Assembly (NCBI RefSeq): GCF_000426845.1
Contig: NZ_AUGD01000009.1
Coordinates: forward strand, 1 to 64,000
Reading direction: 5' to 3'
DNA: 64,000 nucleotides
From: Bradyrhizobium sp. in8p8
GTDB lineage: Bacteria > Pseudomonadota > Alphaproteobacteria > Rhizobiales > Xanthobacteraceae
A program made the position numbers and the translations under genes. Shown piece by piece: positions 8,402-16,924 of the stretch. A model generated the notes under the pieces. The model saw only the letters and a program-made list of their open reading frames with translations, was not told the DNA's origin and ran no database searches. Each line of letters begins with the position of its first letter. Position 1 is the stretch's first letter.

Positions 8402-9265
8402 GTGGATCAGCCTGGCGACGGAGCCTCCTTCAGTCCTGCATCCAAGCTCGACGGCGTCTCGCGGCGTCAAACCAAGCAGGTCGAATCCCAGAGCCGGCCG
8501 AGCGCCGCGCTCATCCATGAAACGATCCGCGCAGAGGGCGAGCAGGAATTGGAGCGGCGCTGGTGGGCGATCGTCCTCTCCGGTCTTGCCGCCGGGCTGT
8601 CGATGGCCCTGTCGCTGATCGTTCAGGGCGCGTTTCACGGGCTGATTTCGGATGATGCGACGCGGCGCCTGGTCGCTCCGCTCGGCTACACGGTGGGCTT
8701 CCTCGTCGTGGTGCTGGGACGGCAACAACTGTTCACTGAGAACACGCTGACGCCGATCCTGCCGCTCTTGCACAACCGGGACCTCCGCACCCTGGCAAGC
8801 GTGCTCAAGCTGTGGTTTCTGGTCCTTGCTTCGAACATCGCAGGAACCTGGGCGATCGGGTCGGTGCTCGCCCACACCAGCATCTTCGAGCCGCGCATTG
8901 TGGACGCCTTCGTCGACCTCAGCCGGCATACGGTCGAGGGGACGTTCTCGACCACCTTCGTCCGGGCCATCTTCGCCGGCTGGCTGATCGCCTTGATGGC
9001 CTGGCTTCTTCCGGCGGCGAAGGAATCACGCGCGCACATCATCGTCATAATGACCTATGTCGTCGCGCTCGGCGGGTTCTCGCACATCGTCGCAGGCTCC
9101 GTCGAGTGTGCCTTCCTGGTGCAGAGCGGCCGGGCATCCCTGGCCCAATACGCCTCGGACTTCTTCATGCCGACACTGCTCGGAAACATTCTCGGCGGAA
9201 CGACCCTGGTTGCGCTGCTGAACTACGGACAGGTCGCAGCGGAAATCGACGATCACAGGGAATAA
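8402..9265 (+). CDS. Formate/nitrite transporter (FNT) family membrane protein
   Basis: A 287-residue membrane channel of the FNT family, which conducts small monovalent anions such as formate or nitrite. The signature GRQQLFTENTLTPIL is clear. Hydrophobic segments include WWAIVLSGLAAGLSMALSLI, LGYTVGFLVVVLG, WFLVLASNIAGTWAIGSVLA, FAGWLIALMAWLL, IVIMTYVVALGGFSHIVAG and the LGNILGGTTLVALLNYG end, giving six. The N-terminal 40 residues are polar and cytoplasmic. The GTG start at 8402 has a weak ribosome site, so the true start is uncertain. The subfamily looks like the YfdC-like branch, whose substrate is unclear. It stands alone. Confidence 0.85.
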   Translation: MDQPGDGASFSPASKLDGVSRRQTKQVESQSRPSAALIHETIRAEGEQELERRWWAIVLSGLAAGLSMALSLIVQGAFHGLISDDATRRLVAPLGYTVGFLVVVLGRQQLFTENTLTPILPLLHNRDLRTLASVLKLWFLVLASNIAGTWAIGSVLAHTSIFEPRIVDAFVDLSRHTVEGTFSTTFVRAIFAGWLIALMAWLLPAAKESRAHIIVIMTYVVALGGFSHIVAGSVECAFLVQSGRASLAQYASDFFMPTLLGNILGGTTLVALLNYGQVAAEIDDHRE

Positions 9266-9358
9266 ACCCGCCCGAAAGGTGCGATTTGGTCAGGAACGAT
9301 AGGCGCGAACCGGGCTTGCCTCAACAATCAACATGCGACCACAAGCAGGATCATTCAT

Positions 9359-9565
9359 ATGAGCGTGGAGACCAAAAGCCCATTCGACAAGGAACCGGCG
9401 GAAGGATCACGTGACATCATCGACCGCGAACTGCAGCGCGCTGACGATTCCGAGAAAAACAAGGTCGATCATCTCCCCGGCGTGAAGGTCAGCGGGCAGC
9501 CGCAAGGTGGTGCCGTCGACCGTGCGCGCGAGGAACGCGAGCAAGAGAACGCGAAGCAGAAATAG
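9359..9565 (+). CDS. Small acidic hypothetical protein
   Basis: A 68-residue highly charged protein starting MSVETKSPFDKEPAEGS and containing ELQRADDSEKNKVDHLPGV and GGAVDRAREEREQEN. No membrane segment; probably disordered or helical. A decayed copy of the same sequence lies at 16332-16520, so the family has been duplicated locally. It follows the FNT gene by 93 bases and may have its own promoter. Function unknown. Confidence 0.65.
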   Translation: MSVETKSPFDKEPAEGSRDIIDRELQRADDSEKNKVDHLPGVKVSGQPQGGAVDRAREEREQENAKQK

Positions 9566-9626
9566 CCGATCGATCGCAGGCTGCGCTCGGCTCCAACTCT
9601 GCATCGACGTGCGGATACGCCCGATC

Positions 9627-10322
9627 TCACACTTCCAGCCATTGCGCGCGAACGTCGCCGTTCGACTTCAGTTGCTCGGGCGTCCCTTCGAAGACGACGC
9701 GACCGTGTCCCATAACGTAGACCCGGTTGGAGATCTTCATCGCAATCGACAGCTTCTGCTCGACGAGGAGAATCGCGACGCCGGCGTGCGCAATGCGGGC
9801 AATGAGATCCCCGACCTGCTGTACGATGAGCGGGGCAAGACCTTCGGTCGGCTCGTCGATCATGATGAGATCGGGGTCGCCCATCAGGGTCCGGCAGGTC
9901 GTGAGCATCTGCTTCTCGCCGCCTGACAGCACCCCCGCAGGCGTGTCGGCCCGCGCGGCAAGATTGGGAAACATGTCGAGCATGTCCTGAAGCTGCCATT
10001 TGCCGGGACGTCGCGTGTCCTTGATACCGAGGAGCAAATTCTGGCGAACGGTCAGACCCGGGAAGATGTCACGATGCTCCGGCACATAGCCGAGACCGAG
10101 ACGCGCAATCCTGTAGCTCGGCAGCCCGGCGATGTCCTTGCCCTTGAAGCGGATCGTGCCTTGCGGCGCGACCTCGCCCATGATCGCCTTGACCGTGGTC
10201 GAACGCCCGACACCATTGCGGCCGAGCAGGCTCACGACTTCGCCCGAGGCGACATCGAGGTCGACGCCCTGGAGAATGTGGCTCTTGCCGTAGTAGGCGT
10301 GCAGATCCCTGACCTCGAGCAT
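9627..10322 (-). CDS. livF: Branched-chain amino acid-type ABC transporter ATP-binding protein LivF
   Basis: The second ATPase of a Liv-type importer, 231 residues, full length. The order is normal: a Walker A region near residues 34-42, the Q-loop region, LSGGEKQML signature, Walker B LIMIDEPTEGL, switch His in the LLVEQK region. Oddly, the Walker A motif reads GRNGVGRST: the invariant lysine that binds ATP phosphates is arginine (R40). Its start overlaps the stop of livG (TGATG), so it is translationally coupled and last in the operon. Either it tolerates Arg or it is a weakened ATPase paired with intact LivG. Confidence 0.95.
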   Translation of the reverse strand: MLEVRDLHAYYGKSHILQGVDLDVASGEVVSLLGRNGVGRSTTVKAIMGEVAPQGTIRFKGKDIAGLPSYRIARLGLGYVPEHRDIFPGLTVRQNLLLGIKDTRRPGKWQLQDMLDMFPNLAARADTPAGVLSGGEKQMLTTCRTLMGDPDLIMIDEPTEGLAPLIVQQVGDLIARIAHAGVAILLVEQKLSIAMKISNRVYVMGHGRVVFEGTPEQLKSNGDVRAQWLEV

Positions 10323-11071
10323 CAGTGCGCCTCCTCGCCGAGATAGGCTTCCTTGACCTTCGGATCGCGCCGGATCTCTTCCGGCGTGCCCGAGGCAATG
10401 ATGTGGCCGTAGACCAGCACGGAAATTCGATCGGCAAGGCCGAACACGACGCTCATGTCGTGCTCGACGATCACGAGCGTCTTGCCTTCCGTCAACCGCC
10501 GGATCAGCGCCACCGCACGGTCGGTTTCGGCATGGCTCATGCCGGCGGTCGGCTCGTCCAGCAACACGACATTGGCACCGCCGGCGATGGTGATGCCGAT
10601 CTCAAGCTCGCGCTGCTCAGCGTAGGTCAACAAGCCCGCCGGAACATCGCGCCGGTGCGTCAGATGGATATCGTCGAGTATCTGAGAGGTACGTTCGCGC
10701 ACCTCAGGCAGGCTGTCGACGTTCTTCCAGAACGCGTAACGGTGCCCCGTCGCCCACAGCACGGCACAACGGACGTTCTCCCAGACCGACATGCGGGAGA
10801 ACACGTTGGTGACCTGGAACGACCGCGACAGGCCGCGCCGGTTGATCTCGAAGGGCCCGAGACCGGAGATCACATCGCCGTTCAGTCTTACCTCGCCCGA
10901 ACTCGGCCTGATATGGCCGCTGATCAAGTTGAACGTCGTCGATTTGCCGGCACCGTTCGGACCGATGATGGCATGACGCTCGCCTTGCGCGACGCTGAGA
11001 TTGAGGTCCCGGATAATACCGACGTTGCCAAAGCGCTTTTCGACAGCGTTAAGTTCGATGGCTGCCGTCAT
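10322..11071 (-). CDS. livG: Branched-chain amino acid-type ABC transporter ATP-binding protein LivG
   Basis: A 249-residue ATPase of the LivG type, which powers uptake with LivF. Walker A is intact (GPNGAGKSTTF), the LivG-specific insertion (RRGLSRSFQVTNVFSRMSVWENV) is present, and Walker B is VVLLDEPTAGM. The D-loop and H-loop region reads VIVEHDMSVVF. The ATG at 11071 overlaps the livM stop (ATGA), so a longer frame upstream is not used. The signature region reads LTYAEQRELEIG, the usual divergent form in LivG. Confidence 0.95.
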   Translation of the reverse strand: MTAAIELNAVEKRFGNVGIIRDLNLSVAQGERHAIIGPNGAGKSTTFNLISGHIRPSSGEVRLNGDVISGLGPFEINRRGLSRSFQVTNVFSRMSVWENVRCAVLWATGHRYAFWKNVDSLPEVRERTSQILDDIHLTHRRDVPAGLLTYAEQRELEIGITIAGGANVVLLDEPTAGMSHAETDRAVALIRRLTEGKTLVIVEHDMSVVFGLADRISVLVYGHIIASGTPEEIRRDPKVKEAYLGEEAH

Positions 11072-12366
11072 GCCAGATACCCCCGGTCGCGCGCGATCGT
11101 CGCCGCGCGATCCCAAGCATCGGCGACTCGTCGCCAGCTGAGGCGCGCCACGAAGAAGCCGACGACGATAAGGATCGCCGCACTCGCCCACGTCATCGGC
11201 GACGCCGGAGTGAAGGCAACACCGAACAGGTTGATGGGGCTGCTTTGGCCGCTATGGGTGCGCGCGATCGATTCGATCGTCAGGATCACGCCGCAGGCCA
11301 GCGCCAGGGTCGGCACCGCCGCGACGACATAGGACGGAATCACCGTCTGCAAAGTTCCGGCACGAGCCAGCGGCCGGTGCATCATGATCAGGCCGGCGAT
11401 GCCGCCCGGAGACAGCATCACGATGCCGATGAAGATAATGCCGAAATAGAGCTGCCACACGCCGGTGACGCTGGTCAGCCCAAGCTGCAGATATGTCACG
11501 AGGATCGCGCCAAGGATGGGGCCGAAGAAAAATGCGACGCCTCCGATAAAGGTCGAGAACAGCACGAGGCCGGACTGGATCGCGCCGAGATAGGCCGCGT
11601 TGGCAATCTCGAAGTTGATCGCAGCCAAGCCTCCAGCCACGCCGGCGAAGAACCCGGCAAAACAGAAGGCAATGTAACGGACCACGTGCGGATCATAGCC
11701 GATGAACTGGACGCGCTCGGGATTGTCGCGAACGGCGTTGCTGATCCGCCCCAGCGGCGTCCGGGTCAGCGCGTACATCGCGATCGCGGAGATCACCAGC
11801 CAGAACGCGATCAGGTAATAGACCTGAATCTGAGGACCGAAAGTCCAGCCGAACATTTTCGGCAAAGCCGTGCGGTCGGTCGAGATCCCGGACTCACCTC
11901 CGAACACGGAACGCAGGATCAGCGAGGAGGACGCTACCAGTTCGGCAATGCCCAGCGAGATCATCGAGAACACGGTGCCGGCGCGCTTGGTCATCACCCA
12001 GCCGATGATCATTGCGAAAGCAAGACCGCCGAGCCCGCCGAACAACGGTATGAAGGGAAGCGGGACCGGCCAGCCGTGCGAGACCACGGCATTCATCACA
12101 TGGCAGGCCGCGAAGCCGCCGAGGCCGTAATGCACCGCATGGCCGAACGACAGGAGGCCGGTCTGGCCGAGCAAGATGTTGTAGGACAGCGCGAACACGA
12201 TCGCGATGCCGATCAGGCTGAAGGACGTGAGCGAGCCGCCGGAGGAGAAGATCATCGGCAGGAGGATCAGCGTAGCGATGCCGACCAGCCAGACGCCATA
12301 AAAGCGCAGGCTGTCGCCGGCGGACTTGCCTGAGATGTTCGATGCGGAAGTCGTCGTGGCGTTCAT
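11068..12366 (-). CDS. livM: Branched-chain amino acid-type ABC transporter permease LivM
   Basis: A 432-residue inner-membrane permease. About ten hydrophobic segments are visible, with the family hallmarks FALSYNILLGQTGLLSFGHA and the EAA-like loop region NAVRDNPERVQFIGYDP. It is longer than the usual LivM (about 320-360), with an extra C-terminal portion of two or so membrane segments after the standard end MMHRPLARAGTLQ. The ATG at 12366 overlaps the livH stop (ATGA). Large upstream frames are not coding here. It pairs with LivH to form the channel. Confidence 0.93.
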   Translation of the reverse strand: MNATTTSASNISGKSAGDSLRFYGVWLVGIATLILLPMIFSSGGSLTSFSLIGIAIVFALSYNILLGQTGLLSFGHAVHYGLGGFAACHVMNAVVSHGWPVPLPFIPLFGGLGGLAFAMIIGWVMTKRAGTVFSMISLGIAELVASSSLILRSVFGGESGISTDRTALPKMFGWTFGPQIQVYYLIAFWLVISAIAMYALTRTPLGRISNAVRDNPERVQFIGYDPHVVRYIAFCFAGFFAGVAGGLAAINFEIANAAYLGAIQSGLVLFSTFIGGVAFFFGPILGAILVTYLQLGLTSVTGVWQLYFGIIFIGIVMLSPGGIAGLIMMHRPLARAGTLQTVIPSYVVAAVPTLALACGVILTIESIARTHSGQSSPINLFGVAFTPASPMTWASAAILIVVGFFVARLSWRRVADAWDRAATIARDRGYLA

Positions 12367-13319
12367 GACTCGCGCGTCCCCATCAGGCCCATGGGGCGTA
12401 CGATTAGAATGATCACCAGCAGAAGATACGGCACGATCGGCGCCACCTGGGCGATCGTGACGTTCCAGATGTCGGTAAGCACGGAGGGGCCCGCCGACGG
12501 GTCCAGCGGACCGAAAGCACTCGCCAGCGAACCGTTCAACGCCACCGCAAAGGTCTGCACCAGGCCGATGACGAGCGAGGCGATGAATGCGCCCGGCAAG
12601 GAGCCGAGGCCGCCGAACACGATGACCACGAACAGGATCGGGCCCAGTGCCGCCGCCATATCGGACTGCGTCACCAGGGCCGGACCGGCGATCACGCCCG
12701 CAATTCCCGCAAGCGCGCTGCCGACGCCGAACACTAGCATGAACACGCGTCCGACATTGTGACCGAGATGTCCGACCATGTGGGGATGCGTCAGCGCCGC
12801 CTGCACGATCAAGCCGACCCGCGTACGCTTGAGCACGATCAACAGCGCGACGAAGATCACGATCGACACGGCCAGCATGAAGATCTTGTAGGCGGGATAG
12901 TTGGTCGAGAAGATCGTGAAGGCCGGAAAGTCGAGCAGCGCCGGCACGCGGTAGTCGACGGGGCTCCTGCCCCACATCATCGCCACGATTTCCTCGATCG
13001 CGAATGCGAGACCGAAGGTCAAAAGCAGCTCCGCGACGTGGCCGTGCTTGTGCGTGTTGCGCAGGCCGTAGCGTTCGACGGCCATGCCGATCGCGCCGAC
13101 CAGCAGCGGTGCCAACAGCAGCGCCGGCCAGAAGCCGATCCATTTGGTGAGCTGAAAGCCGAAGAAGGCGCCGAGCATATAGAAGCTGGCGTGGGCAAAG
13201 TTGAGCACGCCCATCATACTGAAGATGACGGTCAGGCCGCTCGACAGCAAGAACAACAGCATACCGAACAACAGACCGTTCAGTGTCGATATAACGATCA
13301 GTTCAAGCACAGCATTCAC
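12363..13319 (-). CDS. livH: Branched-chain amino acid-type ABC transporter permease LivH
   Basis: A 318-residue permease with eight or so membrane segments. GLTVIFSMMGVLNFAHASFY is the LivH signature near the N-terminus, and FGGLGSLPGAFIASLVIGL lies near the C-terminus. The GTG start at 13319 has AGAGGT directly before it; a second GTG nine bases later has a more normal spacing, so the exact start may differ by three residues. It follows the binding-protein gene across a 106-base gap that holds a strong hairpin. Confidence 0.93.
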   Translation of the reverse strand: MNAVLELIVISTLNGLLFGMLLFLLSSGLTVIFSMMGVLNFAHASFYMLGAFFGFQLTKWIGFWPALLLAPLLVGAIGMAVERYGLRNTHKHGHVAELLLTFGLAFAIEEIVAMMWGRSPVDYRVPALLDFPAFTIFSTNYPAYKIFMLAVSIVIFVALLIVLKRTRVGLIVQAALTHPHMVGHLGHNVGRVFMLVFGVGSALAGIAGVIAGPALVTQSDMAAALGPILFVVIVFGGLGSLPGAFIASLVIGLVQTFAVALNGSLASAFGPLDPSAGPSVLTDIWNVTIAQVAPIVPYLLLVIILIVRPMGLMGTRES

Positions 13320-13380
13320 ACCTCTAGCCGGGACCGAGAAGGCCTCGGCGAATTCGTCGGTCCCGTCCGCGAACCACGAC

Positions 13381-13410
13381 CTTCCCGCGGCCGCCGTCGG
13401 CCGCGGGAAG
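13381..13410 (-). promoter_or_regulatory. Intercistronic hairpin between livK-type gene and livH
   Basis: A perfect 12-bp inverted repeat, CTTCCCGCGGCC/GGCCGCGGGAAG, with a 6-base loop. No T-run follows on the minus strand, so it is unlikely to be a full terminator. In many importer operons a hairpin here protects the abundant binding-protein message from 3' decay and reduces expression of the membrane components; that role is inferred for this case. Confidence 0.6.
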
Positions 13411-13425
13411 GCAAAGCTTAAGGGC

Positions 13426-14658
13426 TTACGGCCGGGTCATCTTGCAGGTGGTGGGAACCATCGTCTTGGACGTATCGATCTTGGAAACCAGGTGCCATCC
13501 CCAACCGGTGCCTTCCTCGTCGAACGGCTCGTTTGCCGCGAGCTTGCCGAAGGACGAGATGTAGATCGGCTGGAAGAACTGGTGATCATCCTTGCGCATG
13601 AGGCCCTCGCCACCGTCCAGCACCTCGAATTTGAGATCCTCGAGGGCAGCCGCGACCTTCACAGGGTCAAGCGAGTTGGCCTTCTCCGCCGCCGCCTTGA
13701 ACATGCGCATCTCGTTGACCGCGCGGGGATACCACAGCGACATATTGACCTTGGCGCGGAATGCTTTCTCGAACTCCATTGCCGGCTGGTGGCCCGAATT
13801 GGCAAAGCCTTCCGTGATCTGGAATACCTGATGGTCCAGGCCGGTCTGCTTGATCGCCGTCGGACCGCCAGCGCCGCCGGCATAATAGGTATACCAATTG
13901 ACCTTCAGGCCGGCATCGGCAGCTGCCTTGAGCAGCAGTGCAATGTCCTGGCCCCAGTTGCCGGTCACGACACTATCGGCGCCTGACGCCTTGATCTTCG
14001 CGATGTAAGGCGAGAAGTCGGTGATCTTCAGCAGCGGATGCAGTTCGTCGCCGACGATCTGGATGTCCGGCCGCTTGGCGCCCAGCATCTTGCGCGCATC
14101 GGCGCGCACGGACTGGCCAAAGGAATAGTCCTGGTTGATCAGGTACACTTTCTTGATCGCCGGGACATCCTTCATATAGCTGGTGAGCGCTTCCATCTTG
14201 ATGTCCGAGCTGGCATCCCAGCGGAAATGCCAGAAGCTGCATTTTTCATTGGTCAGGCTCGGATCGACAGCGGCATAGTTGAAGTAAAGGACCTCCTTGC
14301 CGGGATTGCGCGTGTTGTTCTTGGTGATGAAATCAGACAGAGCAGCGGCCACCGACGAGCCGTTGCCTTGCGTGATATAGCGGGCGCCGGCATCAATAGC
14401 CTTCTGCGCCTGCACCAGGCTTTCCTGCGGGTTGGTCTTGTTATCAAGGGGCAGGATTTCGATCTTGCGTCCCAGTATGCCGCCCTTGGCGTTGATCTCG
14501 TCGGCCAGATACTGGAACGTCTTCAAGCCACCTTCACCGACGCTGGCGCCGCCGCCGGACAGCGGATCGATGTAGCCGATCTTGATGGTCTCCTGCGCGA
14601 ATGCCGCTCCTCCGAGCACCGTCAGCGCTGCCGCCGCAGCAATTATGAGTTTTTGCAT
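13426..14658 (-). CDS. ABC transporter substrate-binding protein (LivK/Leu-Ile-Val type)
   Basis: A 410-residue periplasmic binding protein, first gene of the liv operon. Residues 1-22 are a clear signal peptide (MQKLIIAAAAALTVLGGAAFA). The mature protein begins with IKIGYIDPLSGGGASVGEGG, the typical start of the periplasmic-binding-protein type I fold, followed by GGILGRKIEILPLDNKTNP and VYLINQDYSFGQS. GGGAGAAAG precedes the ATG at 14658. It belongs to the branched-chain amino acid-like subfamily, but such proteins often bind other amino acids, aromatic acids or urea, so the ligand cannot be stated. Confidence 0.9.
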   Translation of the reverse strand: MQKLIIAAAAALTVLGGAAFAQETIKIGYIDPLSGGGASVGEGGLKTFQYLADEINAKGGILGRKIEILPLDNKTNPQESLVQAQKAIDAGARYITQGNGSSVAAALSDFITKNNTRNPGKEVLYFNYAAVDPSLTNEKCSFWHFRWDASSDIKMEALTSYMKDVPAIKKVYLINQDYSFGQSVRADARKMLGAKRPDIQIVGDELHPLLKITDFSPYIAKIKASGADSVVTGNWGQDIALLLKAAADAGLKVNWYTYYAGGAGGPTAIKQTGLDHQVFQITEGFANSGHQPAMEFEKAFRAKVNMSLWYPRAVNEMRMFKAAAEKANSLDPVKVAAALEDLKFEVLDGGEGLMRKDDHQFFQPIYISSFGKLAANEPFDEEGTGWGWHLVSKIDTSKTMVPTTCKMTRP

Positions 14659-14746
14659 TCTGGCTTTCTCCCTTTTGGATGTTCTTGTTCCTTGGCGATC
14701 GAAGCTGCCATGCAACGTCGGTCGCGCCACCTTCGCTATCCCAAAT

Positions 14747-14775
14747 ATTGAATACTGTGTAAAGTTTTGACGCAA
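14747..14775 (-). promoter_or_regulatory. Candidate promoter of the liv operon
   Basis: On the minus strand TTGCGT and TTCAAT lie 17 bases apart, a moderate match to sigma-70 type elements, about 90 bases before the binding-protein ATG. A palindrome lies just upstream of the -35 element. Found by eye; other promoters are possible. Confidence 0.4.
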
Positions 14776-14782
14776 GCCATAA

Positions 14783-14799
14783 TTGTGTCGTTAACACAA
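14783..14799. promoter_or_regulatory. Palindromic operator candidate, TTGTGT-CGTTA-ACACAA
   Basis: A perfect 6-bp inverted repeat with a 5-base spacer, 8 bases upstream of the proposed liv -35 element and between the liv operon and the double-TetR gene (both minus strand). The size and placement suit a TetR-type regulator. A single site could bind only one of the regulator's domains or a dimer. Confidence 0.45.
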
Positions 14800-14930
14800 A
14801 GATTGTCGCCCCCTCCCCCTCATTGAAATTCAAGTCAACTTTTGTCCGCCTGCTCGTCCCAGCTTTTGTCGAACGATCCAGTTGAAGGACGTGGATCCTT
14901 CAACGGGCCGAGCTGGGCCGGATTGGCTGT

Positions 14931-16157
14931 TCAGGCCGAACGACGACGCGGCTTGAGCCCCGCGAGGAACAGCCGCGAAAAATGATCGGCGATCTGAATT
15001 GGTGACCAGCCCCGCACATCTCTGAACCAGATCGGGTACCAGTGGCTCATACCAGTCAAGACACGTTCCGCGAAATGCGTGTCGACCTTCCGGAAGTGCC
15101 CCTCGTCGATCCAACGTTGATGGTTCTTCTGGTCCTGGCCGATCGTTGCGAGCACCTGCTCCACATAGTGTTTTCGGTCAACGTCGTTGAGATAGTTGAT
15201 GTTGTGGTAGGTCGCCTTGGGGCCGCATGGGGTGTCGTGCAGCATCAGCAACAGACGAACTCTCTGAACGATGTGATCAAACGCTCCAAGCCCCAGATCC
15301 TGCAAATGTTCCCGAATGCCGATCTCGCCGACGAGCCCTCTTTGCAGGCAAGCCAGCAAGAGACTCTCTTTTTCGCTGAAGTGATAATAGATGCCCGCGC
15401 GGGTCATCCCGGCTTCCGCCGCGATGCTCTCAAGAGACGTGCCCAATGCCCCCCTTCGATTGAAGCTGTCCGAAGCAATCGAGAGCATTCTGTCCAGCTT
15501 CGCGGCGCGCTTATTCAATCTCGAGCGAGCCTGGAGAAACGGCGCGAGACTCGGCGGTTCGGGCATGTCCGGTAAAGCGATATCGCGCCGATAGACTCCA
15601 TGCGTGACGATGTCATCAATCGCATCAATCGCCTGTTCGCGCGTGTAGTAATCGCGCTCGGAGAGCCAGAACGGAACCCAGTCCAGGATGGAGATGAGAG
15701 CCACGGCGACAACGAGCGGCTCATCGCAAGCTATCGAGCCGTCTCCAACGCCTCGCTTCACAATATCGGCCAGCAGCGTGGCATTCTGCCAGCGCCTGGC
15801 GTGCACGTCATTGCTGTAAGATGGGGCCAGTGCATCGATGTCGGAAAACAGGATCATACGCTGACCTTCACGCCGCAGCCGGGCGCGTATGATGCGCCTG
15901 ACGACCTCGAGCCCGTCGATACCCGCTTCGGCCGCCGTCTCGATCTCGTGCCTGTAGATCGCGAGCCCGCGCAGGTAGCAGTGATAGATCAGGTCCTCCT
16001 TGTCGCGAAAGTAGTGATAGAGCGCCCCCGGCACCGATCGAACCGACGCTGCAACCTGCTCCATCGTCACATTCGCATAGCTATGGCGGGCAAATAGCCT
16101 CGAAGCTGACGCGAGGATTTCTTCAGCTCGGTCCGACGGGAAGGCGGCAACTTGCAA
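14931..16157 (-). CDS. Tandem double-TetR transcriptional regulator
   Basis: A protein of about 408 residues with two complete TetR units in one chain. The first DNA-binding domain is near the N-terminus (RAEEILASASRLFARHSY, VTMEQVAASVRSVPGALYHYF); the second, about 230 residues later, has RAAKLDRMLSIASDSFNRRG, LESIAAEAGMTRAGIYYHFSEKESL. Each is followed by its own helical ligand domain. The TTG at 16157 has AGGAAGG at good spacing; a GTG at 16196 or 16316 is possible. Ordinary TetR proteins have one such unit and dimerise; a covalent pair could act as a built-in dimer. It lies upstream of the liv operon on the same strand and is probably its regulator. Confidence 0.85.
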   Translation of the reverse strand: MQVAAFPSDRAEEILASASRLFARHSYANVTMEQVAASVRSVPGALYHYFRDKEDLIYHCYLRGLAIYRHEIETAAEAGIDGLEVVRRIIRARLRREGQRMILFSDIDALAPSYSNDVHARRWQNATLLADIVKRGVGDGSIACDEPLVVAVALISILDWVPFWLSERDYYTREQAIDAIDDIVTHGVYRRDIALPDMPEPPSLAPFLQARSRLNKRAAKLDRMLSIASDSFNRRGALGTSLESIAAEAGMTRAGIYYHFSEKESLLLACLQRGLVGEIGIREHLQDLGLGAFDHIVQRVRLLLMLHDTPCGPKATYHNINYLNDVDRKHYVEQVLATIGQDQKNHQRWIDEGHFRKVDTHFAERVLTGMSHWYPIWFRDVRGWSPIQIADHFSRLFLAGLKPRRRSA

Positions 16158-16331
16158 GCTCGAATATCCTTCCTGATCGTGGATCGCTTCATGCACGAGC
16201 GATGTCCAGTAGCCCAAGTCGGGTATATTTTTACTATTAGATGAGGAGTTCGGCCAGTATCGTCCGACGATCGTCCCGGCCGGACCGCCGTGGGTGAAGC
16301 CCCACAGGCAGGCCACGGATACCGCGGCCGT

Positions 16332-16520
16332 TCGGACATCGAGACCAAGAGCTCATTCGAAAAGGGAGGATCATGCGATATCGACGGGCGCGAACTTCAG
16401 CGCGCTGAGGCTGCCGAGAACGACAGGATCGATCATCTTCCCGGTGTGAGGGTCAGCCGACAGGCTCGAGGCGGCGCGGTGGACCGCGCGCGGGAGGATC
16501 GCGAGCAAGCGAAAGAAAAG
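16332..16520 (+). pseudogene. Decayed paralogue of the 9.36-kb small protein gene
   Basis: In one frame the sequence reads DIETKSSFEK, GRELQRAEAAENDRIDHLPG and GGAVDRAREDREQAKEK, clearly homologous to the 68-residue protein at 9359-9565. The ATG of that gene is replaced by non-start sequence (TTCGGACATC), and the stop is missing so the frame runs on into unrelated codons. It overlaps the upstream region of the double-TetR gene. It is most likely a dead duplicate, though a non-canonical start cannot be excluded. Confidence 0.6.
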
Positions 16521-16615
16521 TGGCTGACGGCGCCCGAGCGAGCAGCTTGCCAGGAACCGACGCGAAGCTCCGCCCGGGTGAAGTTAGTCCTCGCCCCCGC
16601 AATTCCTGCGAGATA

Positions 16616-16924
16616 TCAGGGAGCGTGTCTCAGACCCAGTTTTTCACGAACGTCGTCGTCATCGATCGTCTGGTTCAGACGCTCGCGGTTGCCGGCTTCG
16701 AAATCTTCAGCAAACGTCTCGAGCGTGCGAAACGCGTCACCAGCGCTCGGCGCCACATCGATGTGAGCAATCGACTGGCCGTTGACCCTGAGGTCGGCCT
16801 CTCCCCAAGGAGTAGTGTCAATCGTCAGCCGGTCGCCGCCGGCGGTCGCGGTGAAGTGCTGGACGGTGGACTTGGAGGTCGGCAGTGTGAGATCCGGCGT
16901 CCAGTCGATCGGCTTGTCGGTCAT
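16616..16924 (-). CDS. Hypothetical protein
   Basis: A 102-residue soluble protein starting MTDKPIDWTPDLTLPTSKS, with GRLTIDTTPWGEADLRVNG strands in the middle and an acidic C-terminal helix (FAEDFEAGNRERLNQTIDDD). GGGAAGAAGATGAC precedes the ATG. The pattern of strands then helix suggests a small alpha/beta fold; no family is recognised. It lies between the pseudogene and tRNA-Gly, with no partner. Confidence 0.65.
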   Translation of the reverse strand: MTDKPIDWTPDLTLPTSKSTVQHFTATAGGDRLTIDTTPWGEADLRVNGQSIAHIDVAPSAGDAFRTLETFAEDFEAGNRERLNQTIDDDDVREKLGLRHAP

